The notes under the pieces are model-generated. The model made no database searches, was not told the DNA's origin, and saw only the letters and a list, made by a program, of their open reading frames with translations. Both the position numbers and the translations under genes were made by a program. Positions 29,272 to 38,738 of a stretch of DNA of 60,756 nucleotides are shown here, one piece after another. Source of the DNA: Enterococcus canintestini (GTDB lineage Bacteria; Bacillota; Bacilli; Lactobacillales; Enterococcaceae). The DNA lies in contig NZ_JXKG01000016.1 in assembly GCF_001885735.1 (NCBI RefSeq), positions 1 to 60,756 on the forward strand, given 5' to 3'. Numbering within the stretch: position 1 is the first letter of the stretch; every line of letters begins with the position of its first letter.

Positions 29272-31422
29272 CTACTTCACTAAATTAAATCTTACTGCAG
29301 TTAAATCGCGACTATTTGGTCCCACCATCGCTAAAAAGGCTCCAGTGTCACTGGTGGTCATTTGATTTTGATGGACATAACGCAACATCTCTTCTGTAAT
29401 GGTAAACGAAACTTTACGACTTTCTTTACCTGCTAATGACACTTGTTCAAAAGCCTTTAATTCCTTAATTGGCCGTACGACTTGTCCGACTAAATCTTGG
29501 AGGTATAATTGCACTGTTTCTATTCCAGCGACATCACTTTCATTGGTCACAGTCACAGTCGCTTTAATTTGACTGTCCTTAGTTAATTCTGTTTGATCCA
29601 GGACAAAATCTCGATATGAAAATTGACTATAACTTAAGCCAAAACCAAAAGGATATTTGGCGTAATTGGAAACATCCAAATATTTTGAAACATATTTTTC
29701 TTGCGGCGCACTTTCATAAGGACGTCCGGTATTATCACAGTTATAAAAAATCGGAACTTGGCCGACATTTTCTGGAAATGACATGGATAACCGTGCAGAC
29801 GGGTTATAATCCCCCCATAATATAGCAGCTAGCGCATTACCTGTTTCTGTTCCACCAAACCACGCTTCTACAATCGCCTTTGCTTCATCAATACCGTTTA
29901 AATCCAGTGGTCGACCGTTATATAATGTCACAATAATATTGTCATTAACTTTTTTAATTGCTTCAAACAACGCAATTTGTGCTGCTGGTAGGGTAATATC
30001 ACTCCGACTTGCTGCTTCTCCGCTCATCCACTCTGCTTCTCCGAGCGCCAAGACAACTTTATCTGCTTTTGTTGCTAGTAAAATAGCTTCGTTAAGCGCT
30101 GCATCACTTGGAGTAAAATAATCAAAAGTTTCTTTTCCAATCAATAACTGTTGACTGTAAGCTTGCGCACCTGTAACTAAAGAGACCGCTTCTTCCATCT
30201 TTCCTTGCCATGACCATGCCCCTAAAACATCTTGACTGTTGGCGGCTGGACCGATAATGGCCACGGTTTCCGTCGTATTTAACGGCAAAATATTCTCGTC
30301 ATTTTTTAATAGCACCATCGATTTTTTAGCAATTTCTTGGGCAGATTGCCGGTGTTCTTGCGATAAAATTACTTTTTCATCTGCAACGCTGGCACCGCGA
30401 TATGGATTTTCAAAAAGTCCTAAGTCATTTTTCAACTCTAAAATACGTAAAACAGCTTCATCCAGTAAGGCTTCATCGACACGCCCTTCAGCAATTAGCT
30501 CTGCTAGATAGTGGGTATAGCAAGTCGTCATCATTTCAATATCGACGCCTGCTGCAATAGCTAGTTGCGCCGCTTCTTTTTCATCTGCGGCAACACCGTG
30601 GGGAATCAATTCTTTTACTGCTCCCCAGTCAGAAATTACAACCCCGTCAAAATCGTACTCCTCTCTTAATACATCGCGGAATAACCATTTATTCCCTGTA
30701 GCAGGAATTCCGTCAATCGTATTAAAAGATGTCATCACTAATTTTGCCCCTGCGTCTAGTGCTGCTTTGTAACCGGGTAAATAACTTTCTCTTAGTTGTC
30801 TTTCAGACATATTCACTGTATTGTAATCTCGCCCTGCTAAAGCTGCACCATAAGCGGCAAAATGCTTAACACAAGCGGCAACCCGACTAAAATCATTTTT
30901 TAAATCGTCTCCTTGGTAGCCTTTAACAAAACTTTCGGCAAAACGAGCGTTCAAGTAAGGATCTTCTCCTGTCGACTCCATCACGCGTCCCCAACGTGGA
31001 TCGCGAACCAAATCCACCATCGGAGAAAAGGTCACGTGTAAACCAGAAACTGCGGCTTCTTTGGCGGAAACTTGTGCCATCTCTTCAGCGGCAGCTAAGT
31101 CCCAACTGCTACCTAGTGCTAATGGAATCGGAAAAATTGTCCGAAAACCGTGAATAATGTCGGCCATTAGTAAAGTTGGTATCCCCAAGCGATTTTTTGC
31201 CATATATTCTTTTTGAATTCGTATTGCTTCGCTCGCACCTGATAACCCTAAAATAGTACCGGCATTTTGAATATTTTCATCAGTTAAGCCCATCTCTGTC
31301 ATCGGACCGGTTTTTTCTTCGGCGGCCTGTGAATAAAAATCAGCAGCTAACTGTAATAATTGATCGACTTTTTCAGCCAATGTCATTTCTTGTACCAATG
31401 CAGTTAATTGTGCTTGTTCCAT
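29272..31422 (-). CDS. GH3 beta-glucosidase
   Basis: A 716-residue protein: GH3 N-domain (1-330) with the nucleophile Asp in GVVISDWGAVKE, GH3 C-domain (about 350-580) with the acid/base region around LGEAEWMSGEA, and a fibronectin-III-like domain at the C-terminus (TVTVTNESDVAGIETVQLYL). No signal peptide, so cytoplasmic. Its stop lies 12 bp from the GH94 gene. Probable role: hydrolysing the short disaccharide (for example sophorose) left by the phosphorylase. Confidence 0.88.
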   Translation of the reverse strand: MEQAQLTALVQEMTLAEKVDQLLQLAADFYSQAAEEKTGPMTEMGLTDENIQNAGTILGLSGASEAIRIQKEYMAKNRLGIPTLLMADIIHGFRTIFPIPLALGSSWDLAAAEEMAQVSAKEAAVSGLHVTFSPMVDLVRDPRWGRVMESTGEDPYLNARFAESFVKGYQGDDLKNDFSRVAACVKHFAAYGAALAGRDYNTVNMSERQLRESYLPGYKAALDAGAKLVMTSFNTIDGIPATGNKWLFRDVLREEYDFDGVVISDWGAVKELIPHGVAADEKEAAQLAIAAGVDIEMMTTCYTHYLAELIAEGRVDEALLDEAVLRILELKNDLGLFENPYRGASVADEKVILSQEHRQSAQEIAKKSMVLLKNDENILPLNTTETVAIIGPAANSQDVLGAWSWQGKMEEAVSLVTGAQAYSQQLLIGKETFDYFTPSDAALNEAILLATKADKVVLALGEAEWMSGEAASRSDITLPAAQIALFEAIKKVNDNIIVTLYNGRPLDLNGIDEAKAIVEAWFGGTETGNALAAILWGDYNPSARLSMSFPENVGQVPIFYNCDNTGRPYESAPQEKYVSKYLDVSNYAKYPFGFGLSYSQFSYRDFVLDQTELTKDSQIKATVTVTNESDVAGIETVQLYLQDLVGQVVRPIKELKAFEQVSLAGKESRKVSFTITEEMLRYVHQNQMTTSDTGAFLAMVGPNSRDLTAVRFNLVK

Positions 31423-31455
31423 TGCTGCATCCTCCTTTAGCGTATACGTGGGTAG

Positions 31456-32286
31456 TTATTTGTTTCCTGAAACGTTATAACCTTCTAAAATATATTTTTG
31501 TAAAAACATGAAGATGATTAAAATCGGCACCACCATAAACGTTGAACCGGCCATCTGTAAGGAATAGTTATTGGCATATTGACCTTTTAGTAGTTGCAAC
31601 CCAACAGATAAGGTGTAGTATTTTTCGTCGTTTGCCATAATCAACGGCCATAAGAATGAATTCCAACCACCGATAAATGTCGCAATTCCTTGAACTGCCA
31701 AAACAGGTTTTGAAATTGGTAGAATAATACGAGTGAAGATAAACCATTCACTAGCACCATCTAAACGGGCTGCTTCTAAAAGTTCATTAGAAATCGCAGA
31801 AGCAAATTGTCGGAATAAGAAAATCCCGTAGGCTCCCACTAACCCTGGCAAGATAATCCCAGCCATAGTATTGGTTAATTTTAATGAATTCATGATTAAA
31901 TAAACGGGAATCATCGTTACTTGTCCGGGAATCATCATTGTTGCCAACACTAAGTAAAATAAAGGTTCCCGACCTTTAAAATTATATTTGGCAAAACCAA
32001 AACCAGCCATTGCATTAAAGAACATGCCTAAAAAAGAAAAGGCTACGACAATTAACGTGTTTTTTAAATAAACAATAAAATTAAAAGCACCAAACAACTC
32101 TTTGAAGTTATCAAAAGAAAACTGTTCAGGTAAAATTTTAGGAGGAAACTGCATGATTTCCGCGTCTGTTTTAAAAGAAGAAAGAATCATCCAGACAAAA
32201 GGAATCATCCAAATAATCGCACCAATCGCTAAGGCAATTCCGATTGCAATTTTGGCACGACGGTTACTTTGCATTTCTTTGGTCAT
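31456..32286 (-). CDS. Carbohydrate ABC transporter permease (MalG type)
   Basis: A 276-residue CUT1 permease with six membrane helices and the EAA loop ELLEAARLDGASEWFIFTRI. It pairs with the upstream MalF-type permease, 16 bp away. No ATPase gene is in the locus, so a shared MsmK/MalK-type ATPase elsewhere is expected. Confidence 0.92.
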   Translation of the reverse strand: MTKEMQSNRRAKIAIGIALAIGAIIWMIPFVWMILSSFKTDAEIMQFPPKILPEQFSFDNFKELFGAFNFIVYLKNTLIVVAFSFLGMFFNAMAGFGFAKYNFKGREPLFYLVLATMMIPGQVTMIPVYLIMNSLKLTNTMAGIILPGLVGAYGIFLFRQFASAISNELLEAARLDGASEWFIFTRIILPISKPVLAVQGIATFIGGWNSFLWPLIMANDEKYYTLSVGLQLLKGQYANNYSLQMAGSTFMVVPILIIFMFLQKYILEGYNVSGNK

Positions 32287-32301
32287 CTTTTGCTACCTCA
32301 C

Positions 32302-33195
32302 TTATAATTGATTTTCTGCGTTTTTGCGTTGCATTCTAAATTGCAACAAGGTGACAATAATAATGGCTGCAAATAAAATGAACGAGCCAGCTGCGGCATA
32401 ACCAAATTTACTTAATTGGAAACCATTACGATAAATGAACAGTGCCACAGAAGTCGTGGAATCTAGTGGTCCACCATTGGTTAAAACAAACGGCTCTTCG
32501 AAGAATTGTAACCAACCAATTAACGTTGTCACTGTGACAAAGAAAGTTGAAAAACGTAAAGATGGAATAGTAATGTACCAAACTTGTTGTCGTTTTGAGG
32601 CACCATCAAGAGAAGCTGCTTCATATAGTTCTTTTGGAATCCCTTGAATAGCCGCTAGAAAAATCAACATATTGGCGCCTACTGCTCGCCAAACCCCTAA
32701 AATGATCAAGGAAACTTTGGCCATCACTGGATTGGTTAACCACGGAACAGCATCGATATGTAGCAGAGACAATAAATAATTCAAAAAACCAAAACTAGGA
32801 TTATATAAATAAGCGAATACAACTGCGACAGCGACGACGTTTGTAATTGCAGGTGTATAAAAAATCATCCGAAAAGCAGAGAAAATTTTATTTTTACCAA
32901 AGTTAATCATTAAAGCTAAACCCATTGATAAGGCAATGACTACCGGTACACCAAAAACAACATAAAAAATGGTGTTTTTAATACTCTTTAGAAAAACGGG
33001 ATCAAAAACAATATCTTGATAATTTTTAAAAGCAACAAATTTAATTTGTGACCAGTCGGCGAGCCCAACAAGACTCATATCAGTAAAACTAATAAAAAAT
33101 GCAACAAAAATTGGAATAATAGAAAATAGCAAAAGTAAAATCAACGCCGGAGCGATAAAAATATATGGTGCTTTGCTAGTTTTGGCTTTTCGCAA
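32302..33195 (-). CDS. Carbohydrate ABC transporter permease (MalF type)
   Basis: A 297-residue CUT1 permease with six membrane helices and the EAA loop ELYEAASLDGASKRQQVWYI. It follows the binding-protein gene after a 143-bp gap holding two hairpins (33248-33335). Confidence 0.92.
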   Translation of the reverse strand: MRKAKTSKAPYIFIAPALILLLLFSIIPIFVAFFISFTDMSLVGLADWSQIKFVAFKNYQDIVFDPVFLKSIKNTIFYVVFGVPVVIALSMGLALMINFGKNKIFSAFRMIFYTPAITNVVAVAVVFAYLYNPSFGFLNYLLSLLHIDAVPWLTNPVMAKVSLIILGVWRAVGANMLIFLAAIQGIPKELYEAASLDGASKRQQVWYITIPSLRFSTFFVTVTTLIGWLQFFEEPFVLTNGGPLDSTTSVALFIYRNGFQLSKFGYAAAGSFILFAAIIIVTLLQFRMQRKNAENQL

Positions 33196-33247
33196 GGAAA
33201 GCGCCCCCTTTTTAAATGATGTTTTAATGACGAGATTGCCAAAAGCA

Positions 33248-33335
33248 AGGAGTGGCTAAAGCCCAAGCTGGACTTTTGGACCACTCCTAAAATTTGTGGT
33301 TTGGTTAACGTTTTTTATCGCCAAACCAACTACCA
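33248..33335 (-). other. Two hairpins between the binding-protein and permease genes
   Basis: GTGG-TTGGTTT pairs with AACCAAACCAC (33296-33335), and AGGAGTGG pairs with CCACTCCT (33248-33288). No T-run follows. Such structures often stabilise the binding-protein mRNA or limit read-through, giving more binding protein than permease. Confidence 0.55.
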
Positions 33336-33338
33336 CAT

Positions 33339-34589
33339 TTATTTACTTAAAGTAGTTTCTGCTTCTTGGTTAAAGGCATCCATTTCTTTTTGTACATCAG
33401 CGCCACCAAGATAAATTTGTTCAAAGTGTTTCAAATAATTTTGCGCAATCTCTTCAAATTCAGGAATCAATGGCATTGGTTCAGAATTTTGTAATTGTTC
33501 GTTAAAGACGCTATAAATTGGATCAGATTTCAATGAATCATCTTCCCAAGCTTTTAGTGCAGTTGGCAAGGCATCCGTTAATTTCATCCACTCTAATTGA
33601 TTTTCAGGTCGTGCCATAAATTCGATAAATTTCGCTGCGTCATCTTTTTTCTTCGAATATTCAAAAATAGTTAAGTTTGAACCACCCATTGAAGAAATGT
33701 TATTTTCTTTTTTCGGTAAAGTAGCAATGGCCCATTTGCCATCAACATCTGCCACTGTATCTTTCACTGTTTTTGCCATCCAAGGACCACTGATAAACAT
33801 TGGTACCATTGCATCGTCGCCAGAGAATGTTTGAGATACATCTAAACCTAAATCTTCTTTTGGCGCATAGCCTTTTTGGATAAAGTTGTTAAGGTAAGAA
33901 ACAGCGTCAACAAAAGGTTTTTGGTTAAATACAGGCTTGCCGTCTTCTAATAATGGTGAACCATTTTGACGGGCAAACATAAATCCTAATGTTTGTTCTT
34001 TACTGTCGATGTTAATTCCGTATTTGTTATCACCACGAGCGGCTAATTTTTTCGCTGCATCTTCTAATTCTTCCCAAGTTTTTGGTGCTTCTTTGTAGCC
34101 CACTTTTTCTAAAACATCTGTACGATAGAACAATACGCGCGTTTCTGCTGCCCACGGAATACCATAGTATTTATCATCAAATTTTGTTGTTTCAACCGAA
34201 CCATGATAGAAGTTTTCTGATTTTAAATTGTCGTATTCTTCGATGTATTTACTCATATCTGCTAAAGCGCCGGCCTTTTGGAATTCAGGCATCCAAGTTG
34301 TCCCCATTTGCAACACATCAGGACCACTTTTTGAAGCAACAGCTGTTAATAATTTGTCATGAGCATTTGACCATGGAATTGATTGAATTTTAACTTCAAT
34401 ACCAGTTTCATCGGTAAACTTATCTGTCATTTTAGATAATTGTTTTACCTCTTCTCCCATCCCCCAAATATTTAGCACTTTGTCATCTTTAGCAGAATTT
34501 CCGCCAGAACCTGACCCGCAACCAGCCAAAACACCCAATGTCATCGCTGCAGTTACACCTAATAAACAAAGCTTTTTCGAAATCTTCAT
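33339..34589 (-). CDS. Sugar-binding lipoprotein of the ABC transporter
   Basis: A 416-residue CUT1 solute-binding protein. The signal peptide ends in the lipobox VLAGCGSG, so it is lipid-anchored outside the membrane. GGAGGAAG precedes the ATG at 34589. It is the first gene of the operon binding protein-permease-permease-GH3-GH94. The sugar is inferred to be a beta-1,2-glucooligosaccharide from the downstream enzymes. Confidence 0.9.
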   Translation of the reverse strand: MKISKKLCLLGVTAAMTLGVLAGCGSGSGGNSAKDDKVLNIWGMGEEVKQLSKMTDKFTDETGIEVKIQSIPWSNAHDKLLTAVASKSGPDVLQMGTTWMPEFQKAGALADMSKYIEEYDNLKSENFYHGSVETTKFDDKYYGIPWAAETRVLFYRTDVLEKVGYKEAPKTWEELEDAAKKLAARGDNKYGINIDSKEQTLGFMFARQNGSPLLEDGKPVFNQKPFVDAVSYLNNFIQKGYAPKEDLGLDVSQTFSGDDAMVPMFISGPWMAKTVKDTVADVDGKWAIATLPKKENNISSMGGSNLTIFEYSKKKDDAAKFIEFMARPENQLEWMKLTDALPTALKAWEDDSLKSDPIYSVFNEQLQNSEPMPLIPEFEEIAQNYLKHFEQIYLGGADVQKEMDAFNQEAETTLSK

Positions 34590-34616
34590 CTTTCTTCCTC
34601 CGTATTTCATTTTGGT

Positions 34617-34674
34617 GAAACGTTTCTACGAACAGAGTATATAATGCCGTCAATCAATTTGCAACCGTTTTCTA
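34617..34674 (-). promoter_or_regulatory. Promoter, cre-like site and LacI operator of the beta-glucan operon
   Basis: On the minus strand, -35 TTGCAA (34659-34664) and -10 TATACT (34636-34641) are 17 bp apart. A cre-like site (34659-34674, one mismatch to consensus) overlaps the -35 element. The perfect dyad GAAACGTTTC (34617-34626) lies at about the transcription start, a repressing position for the LacI-family protein. Confidence 0.65.
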
Positions 34675-34820
34675 TCTTTTTCTATAAAAAAACTTTATTT
34701 CGTTAAATAAATTGGCTGTTTATAAGGATTTATCTAAAATTAAATGACATTTTTTTAATCAAATGATGCTTTGAAAATACTTTCATGTTAAAATTCTGGT
34801 GCCAATATTTCACTATTTAA

Positions 34821-34834
34821 GAAAAACGTTTCAC
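34821..34834 (+). promoter_or_regulatory. Second LacI-type operator, before the GH13 gene
   Basis: GAAAAACGTTTCAC shares AAACGTTTC with the operator at 34617. It lies about 35 bp upstream of the GH13 start, so one repressor probably controls both divergent transcripts. Confidence 0.5.
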
Positions 34835-34867
34835 CTATTACGAGTTAATCGCGAAAGGAGTATTATT

Positions 34868-36487
34868 ATGAAACCAAAGTGGTGGCAACAAAGTGTTTTT
34901 TATCAAATTTATCCGCGCAGTTTTCAAGACAGCAACAACGACGGTATTGGTGATCTTAACGGTATTAGCGCACGTCTGCCTTATTTAGCTAAATTAGGTA
35001 TCGATGCGATTTGGCTATCTCCTGTCTTTGCATCTCCGAATGTCGATAACGGTTATGACGTGAGCGATTATTGTGCAATTATGCCTGAATTTGGCACGAT
35101 GACAGAAATGGAAAATTTGATTGCCGCAGCCAAAGAAGTTGGTATCAAAATTATCATCGATTTAGTTGTCAACCATACCTCTAACGAACATCCATGGTTT
35201 AAAAAAGCCTTGGCAGGAGATATGCATTACAAAAATTATTACATTTTTCGTTCCGATAAAAATGGATTACCCAATGACTTAAATTCATTTTTTGGTGGCT
35301 CCGCGTGGGAACATGTCCCTGAAACAAAAGAATATTATTTTCACTTATTTGCCAAAGAACAACCGGATTTAAACTGGGAAAATCCAGCAGTAAGAAAAGA
35401 AGTTTGGCAGATTATGAATTTTTGGCTGGAAAAAGGGGTAGGTGGTTTTCGCTTAGATGTGATTGAGCTAATCGGTAAAATACCTGATCAAAAAATTATT
35501 GGTGATGGGCCTAATTTACATCCCTATTTAAAAGAGATGTATCAAGAAGTTTTAGCAGGCCGCGATGTGGTCACAATTGGAGAAACTGGTGGTGTAACGC
35601 CCTTAACCGCACCTTTATATACCGATCCTAAACGCAAAGAATTAGCGATGATTTTTCAATTTCAACACATGGCTTTGGATGAAGTACCAAAAACTTCAAA
35701 ATGGAATTTGAAACCTTTAGCTGTGCCAGAACTGAAAACTGTTTTATCCCGCTGGCAAACAGAATTGCCAAAAGAAGCTTGGAACAGTCTATTTTGGAGC
35801 AATCACGACCAACCACGTATTTTATCCCGCTGGGGAAATGCGGATGGCTATCCGACTGAAAGTAGTAAAATGTTAGCGATTTTATTGCACATGATGAAAG
35901 GAACCCCATTTATTTATCAAGGGGAAGAGTTGGGGATGACAAATCAAAAAATCACCCAAGTTAGCCAACTCGATGATATTGAAAGCATCCATTATTATGA
36001 AGCAGAAAAAGCAAAAGGAACGCCAGTAGCGACTATTCTACAAGCGATCAATACCAAAGGACGCGATAACGCCCGTACTCCCATGCAGTGGAACAGCAAT
36101 AAAAATGCCGGTTTCACTGATGAAAACGTAACACCTTGGTATCCCATTAACTCTAATTTTCAAGCAGTAAATGCAGACAATCGTTTAGCTGATGACAACT
36201 CGATTTTTTATACTTATCAAAAATTGATTCAGTTACGCAAAAAGTACCCGCTCATTGTCTGGGGAGATTATCAATTACTGGCTACTGCAGAAACTATTTT
36301 TGCATATACTCGCAGTTATAAGGGTGAAACTTGGCTTATTTGTGCGAATTTTTCTGACCAAAAGCAGACAATCTCACTGCCTTATCACGCTAAAAAAACA
36401 ATTATTGCAAACTACGCCCACGAGTATCACAAATTGAACGGGTTAACCTTACGTCCTTATGAAACATTTGTAGTAGCACTTGGTTAA
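34868..36487 (+). CDS. GH13 alpha-glucosidase (oligo-1,6-glucosidase/dextran glucosidase type)
   Basis: A 539-residue cytoplasmic enzyme starting at MKPKWWQQS, 7 nt after AAAGGAG; the frame is open further upstream without a ribosome site. (beta/alpha)8 barrel with VVNHTS, nucleophile in GGFRLDVIE, acid/base in TIGETGG and transition-state stabiliser in NHDQPR, plus a small C-terminal beta domain. Expected to release glucose from alpha-1,6 or alpha-1,4 oligosaccharides. It is divergent from the beta-glucan operon and has its own LacI-type operator. Confidence 0.88.
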   Translation: MKPKWWQQSVFYQIYPRSFQDSNNDGIGDLNGISARLPYLAKLGIDAIWLSPVFASPNVDNGYDVSDYCAIMPEFGTMTEMENLIAAAKEVGIKIIIDLVVNHTSNEHPWFKKALAGDMHYKNYYIFRSDKNGLPNDLNSFFGGSAWEHVPETKEYYFHLFAKEQPDLNWENPAVRKEVWQIMNFWLEKGVGGFRLDVIELIGKIPDQKIIGDGPNLHPYLKEMYQEVLAGRDVVTIGETGGVTPLTAPLYTDPKRKELAMIFQFQHMALDEVPKTSKWNLKPLAVPELKTVLSRWQTELPKEAWNSLFWSNHDQPRILSRWGNADGYPTESSKMLAILLHMMKGTPFIYQGEELGMTNQKITQVSQLDDIESIHYYEAEKAKGTPVATILQAINTKGRDNARTPMQWNSNKNAGFTDENVTPWYPINSNFQAVNADNRLADDNSIFYTYQKLIQLRKKYPLIVWGDYQLLATAETIFAYTRSYKGETWLICANFSDQKQTISLPYHAKKTIIANYAHEYHKLNGLTLRPYETFVVALG

Positions 36488-36813
36488 ACGCGTAGCTTAC
36501 CTTTCTTCAAATTATTTCCTATTACTTACAAAAAAAGAAGTCAGCAAGAAAATGCTGACTTCTTTTTATCCTGACAACTTCATCTATTAAAGACAATTAT
36601 AATAGCTTTAACACTAACTTTTCCTTCTGAAGAAAGAAAAAATGAAATTTAATAAGACCTGTCGTCCACTCTTTAATAGTAAACTTGTGTTAGGATAATA
36701 CTTCATTAAAAATATTTGTTACCAAAAGACGGTTAAAAAATTCAGTATTGGCTAAGTTAAGCCGTTCAAATACCAGCTAAAAAATGATGGCACTTCTTTT
36801 GTAAATTTTTCCT
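36488..36813. other. Intergenic stretch with the GH13 terminator only
   Basis: Apart from the hairpin at 36531-36567 I see no gene or clear signal in this AT-rich gap between convergent genes. Confidence 0.4.
36531..36567 (+). terminator. Terminator of the GH13 gene
   Basis: AAAGAAGTCAGCA pairs with TGCTGACTTCTTT around a 6-nt loop, with TTTTT following. Confidence 0.88.
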
Positions 36814-37059
36814 TTAGGCTTTTTTACCAAAAAAGAATGAAACAATCGCTACTAAAATTACTGCGCCAATAATTGACGGAATAATTGCCATCCCAGCTAA
36901 TGAAGGTCCCCAATTTCCTAATAATGATTGTCCAATCGCTGAACCAACTAACCCTGCGATAACATTTGCGATAATTCCCATTGAACCGCCTTTATTTGTA
37001 ATAGCACCTGCGATTGCCCCAATGACACCGCCTACGATTAATGACCAAATTAATCCCAT
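36814..37059 (-). CDS. glsB: GlsB/YeaQ/YmgE-family stress membrane protein
   Basis: An 81-residue protein starting at MGLIWSLIVGG (GAAGGATG upstream). Three Gly-rich membrane segments with the family pattern GAIAGAITNKGGSMG, VIAGLVGSAIG, GAVILVAIVSFFFG. In enterococci relatives belong to the general-stress/Gls24 regulon. Here it stands alone. Confidence 0.88.
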   Translation of the reverse strand: MGLIWSLIVGGVIGAIAGAITNKGGSMGIIANVIAGLVGSAIGQSLLGNWGPSLAGMAIIPSIIGAVILVAIVSFFFGKKA

Positions 37060-37367
37060 TTTTACATCCTTCTTTCTTAAAAAAATTACACCACAATTTT
37101 GTTTGTATTCAATCTGGTGTACTAATAGGATACCGCCTTCGATCATATTTTAAAAATAAAATGCCTCATTTCGCTCTTTTTTATGTAAAATTTTTTGGTT
37201 TTTCGGCAAAAAAAGGTTGTCCAAACTCGTTCATCTCGCTAGCAATAAGATAAAATTTTAATAAATTATCCCTCAAATTTCTCAAGCTTTTGGCTTAAAC
37301 TTATTGCCGTATCGCGCGCGTTTAACGCTTATAAAAAGCAGATAATTTCTTTAAGCAAAAAATAAAA

Positions 37368-37404
37368 ACCATAGACAAGTTATTTTCATAAGCTTATCTA
37401 TGGT
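37368..37404 (-). terminator. Terminator downstream of the tnpB remnant
   Basis: ACCATAGA and TCTATGGT with inner CTTA/AAG pairing. The minus-strand side runs into TTTTTATTTTTT. It would end a minus-strand transcript passing through tnpB and its 3' flank. The rest of 37060-37562 holds the element end described separately and no reading frame. Confidence 0.6.
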
Positions 37405-37562
37405 CCAACTTCTAATAAAAGAAGCTGTTCATGGTTTATCATAATTAGTGAGCGGATTCCTAGAAACAAAAGTGCAGTGGCACTTTTTATATACCCAAGG
37501 CGATCCCTGGAGCTCCTTCCAGTTTTAAAAATACTTTTTAAGTGCAGCAGAAATTTTTTTAA
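37405..37562 (-). other. 3' flank of the tnpB remnant, possible element end or omega-RNA region
   Basis: On the minus strand it holds two compact hairpins just after the tnpB stop: CTGGA/TCCAG around 37508-37523 and AAAAGTGC/GCACTTTT with a 4-nt loop at 37468-37487. In intact IS200/IS605-type elements this position carries the right end and the guide RNA scaffold. No tnpA is present nearby. Confidence 0.35.
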
Positions 37563-38600
37563 TCAGATTACTTTTTCCTGATCAGTAAAAATCAGTTTTT
37601 TTCCATACCAATTGGCTTTATATTTGAGTTTTAGTACAAAACGATTCCAATCCCTTATTGTAAAATTGACTGCTGTATTTTTATAATTAGCAGAACAGTC
37701 TTGGTGAATAGCGGCTGAGTGATTTGCGCTTAGCGACTCAAAAGCTTTTGGCATCGTTACCGTCACCAAATCAAATTGACGTAAAAGCGCAATTGAAAGT
37801 TGTTCCATAAAATCTTCTTTTTGCTTGATTTGATGGATATAGAGCTTTTGGAGGCGTAGTTTTTGTTTTTGATAATTTTTAGCCTGCTCTAACTTAACAT
37901 TGCGCCGTTGCGCACTTTTTCCCCGACAATAAAGCTTTCGTTGCGCATTTTTTAATTGGACTAACAGCCGTTGTTGACAAAAATTAGGCCGATCAGAAAG
38001 AACCTTACTCGTGCCAATTAGCTTAATGGGGTCATAAGTGATGGTAATATCAAAACCCGTTTTGGGTAATGCTGTTATTTCTTCTTCACATAATAATGAA
38101 ACATAAAACTCTTGCCGATTTTTGGCAGAAATCGTCGCAGAACGAATTTTACCGCAAACCTGGCGGTGTTGATGAATAGGAACTTTACTCTTTAACTTTG
38201 GTAGTTTTAATCCTTCATTGGTGAGATAAATGGTGTGGCCTTGGTTATTTGTTGTATACGATTGCCAAGCGTTTTTTTTACTCTTAAGCTTCGGATAACT
38301 GGCGCGACCACGATAATAGTTTTGAAAAGCCTTCGTTAAATTTCGTTGGGCATTGGCTAGGGCTAAGCTGTCTGTCTCTTTTAAAAAAGGATAATCTCTT
38401 TTTAACTTAGCGGGCGTAGCCGTCGTTTTTTTCTCCCAAACACCAGTCATTTTTTCGGGTAAAGTACTTTCATCACTTGGATTTTGCTGCCGTAATTTTA
38501 ACAACGTGTTGTAAGTAAATCGCACACAGCCAAAAGTTTTAATGAAAAATTCTTGTTGTGCTTCATCTGGATAAATACGAAATTTGTACGCTTTTAATAT
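37563..38600 (-). pseudogene. tnpB: Decayed TnpB (IS200/IS605 OrfB) remnant
   Basis: The frame begins with KAYKFRIYPDEAQQEFF (normally after Met; here ATA-TTA) and continues through CVRFTYNTLL to a stop at 37563, about 345 residues. The first RuvC Asp region may survive as GFDITITYD, and WYGKKLIFTD is recognisable. The RuvC Glu motif (normally IEDL) reads VTMPKAFESL. The zinc finger and last Asp are absent because the frame ends early. It sits between oppF and glsB. Lost start and catalytic residues indicate an inactive copy; a GTG at 38525 could give a shorter product. Confidence 0.75.
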
Positions 38601-38738
38601 TTTAATTTGTACCTGCCTCCCCTTGCTGTTACAGCTGCAGTTGTGGCGGTTTGGAAGTGGCCTCCCTTTGCCTCTTTTCCAACCTTTTTACACTTTCTCA
38701 TTTTTGGGTCATGGTTTTCGCATTTAAGTATTTTTTTA

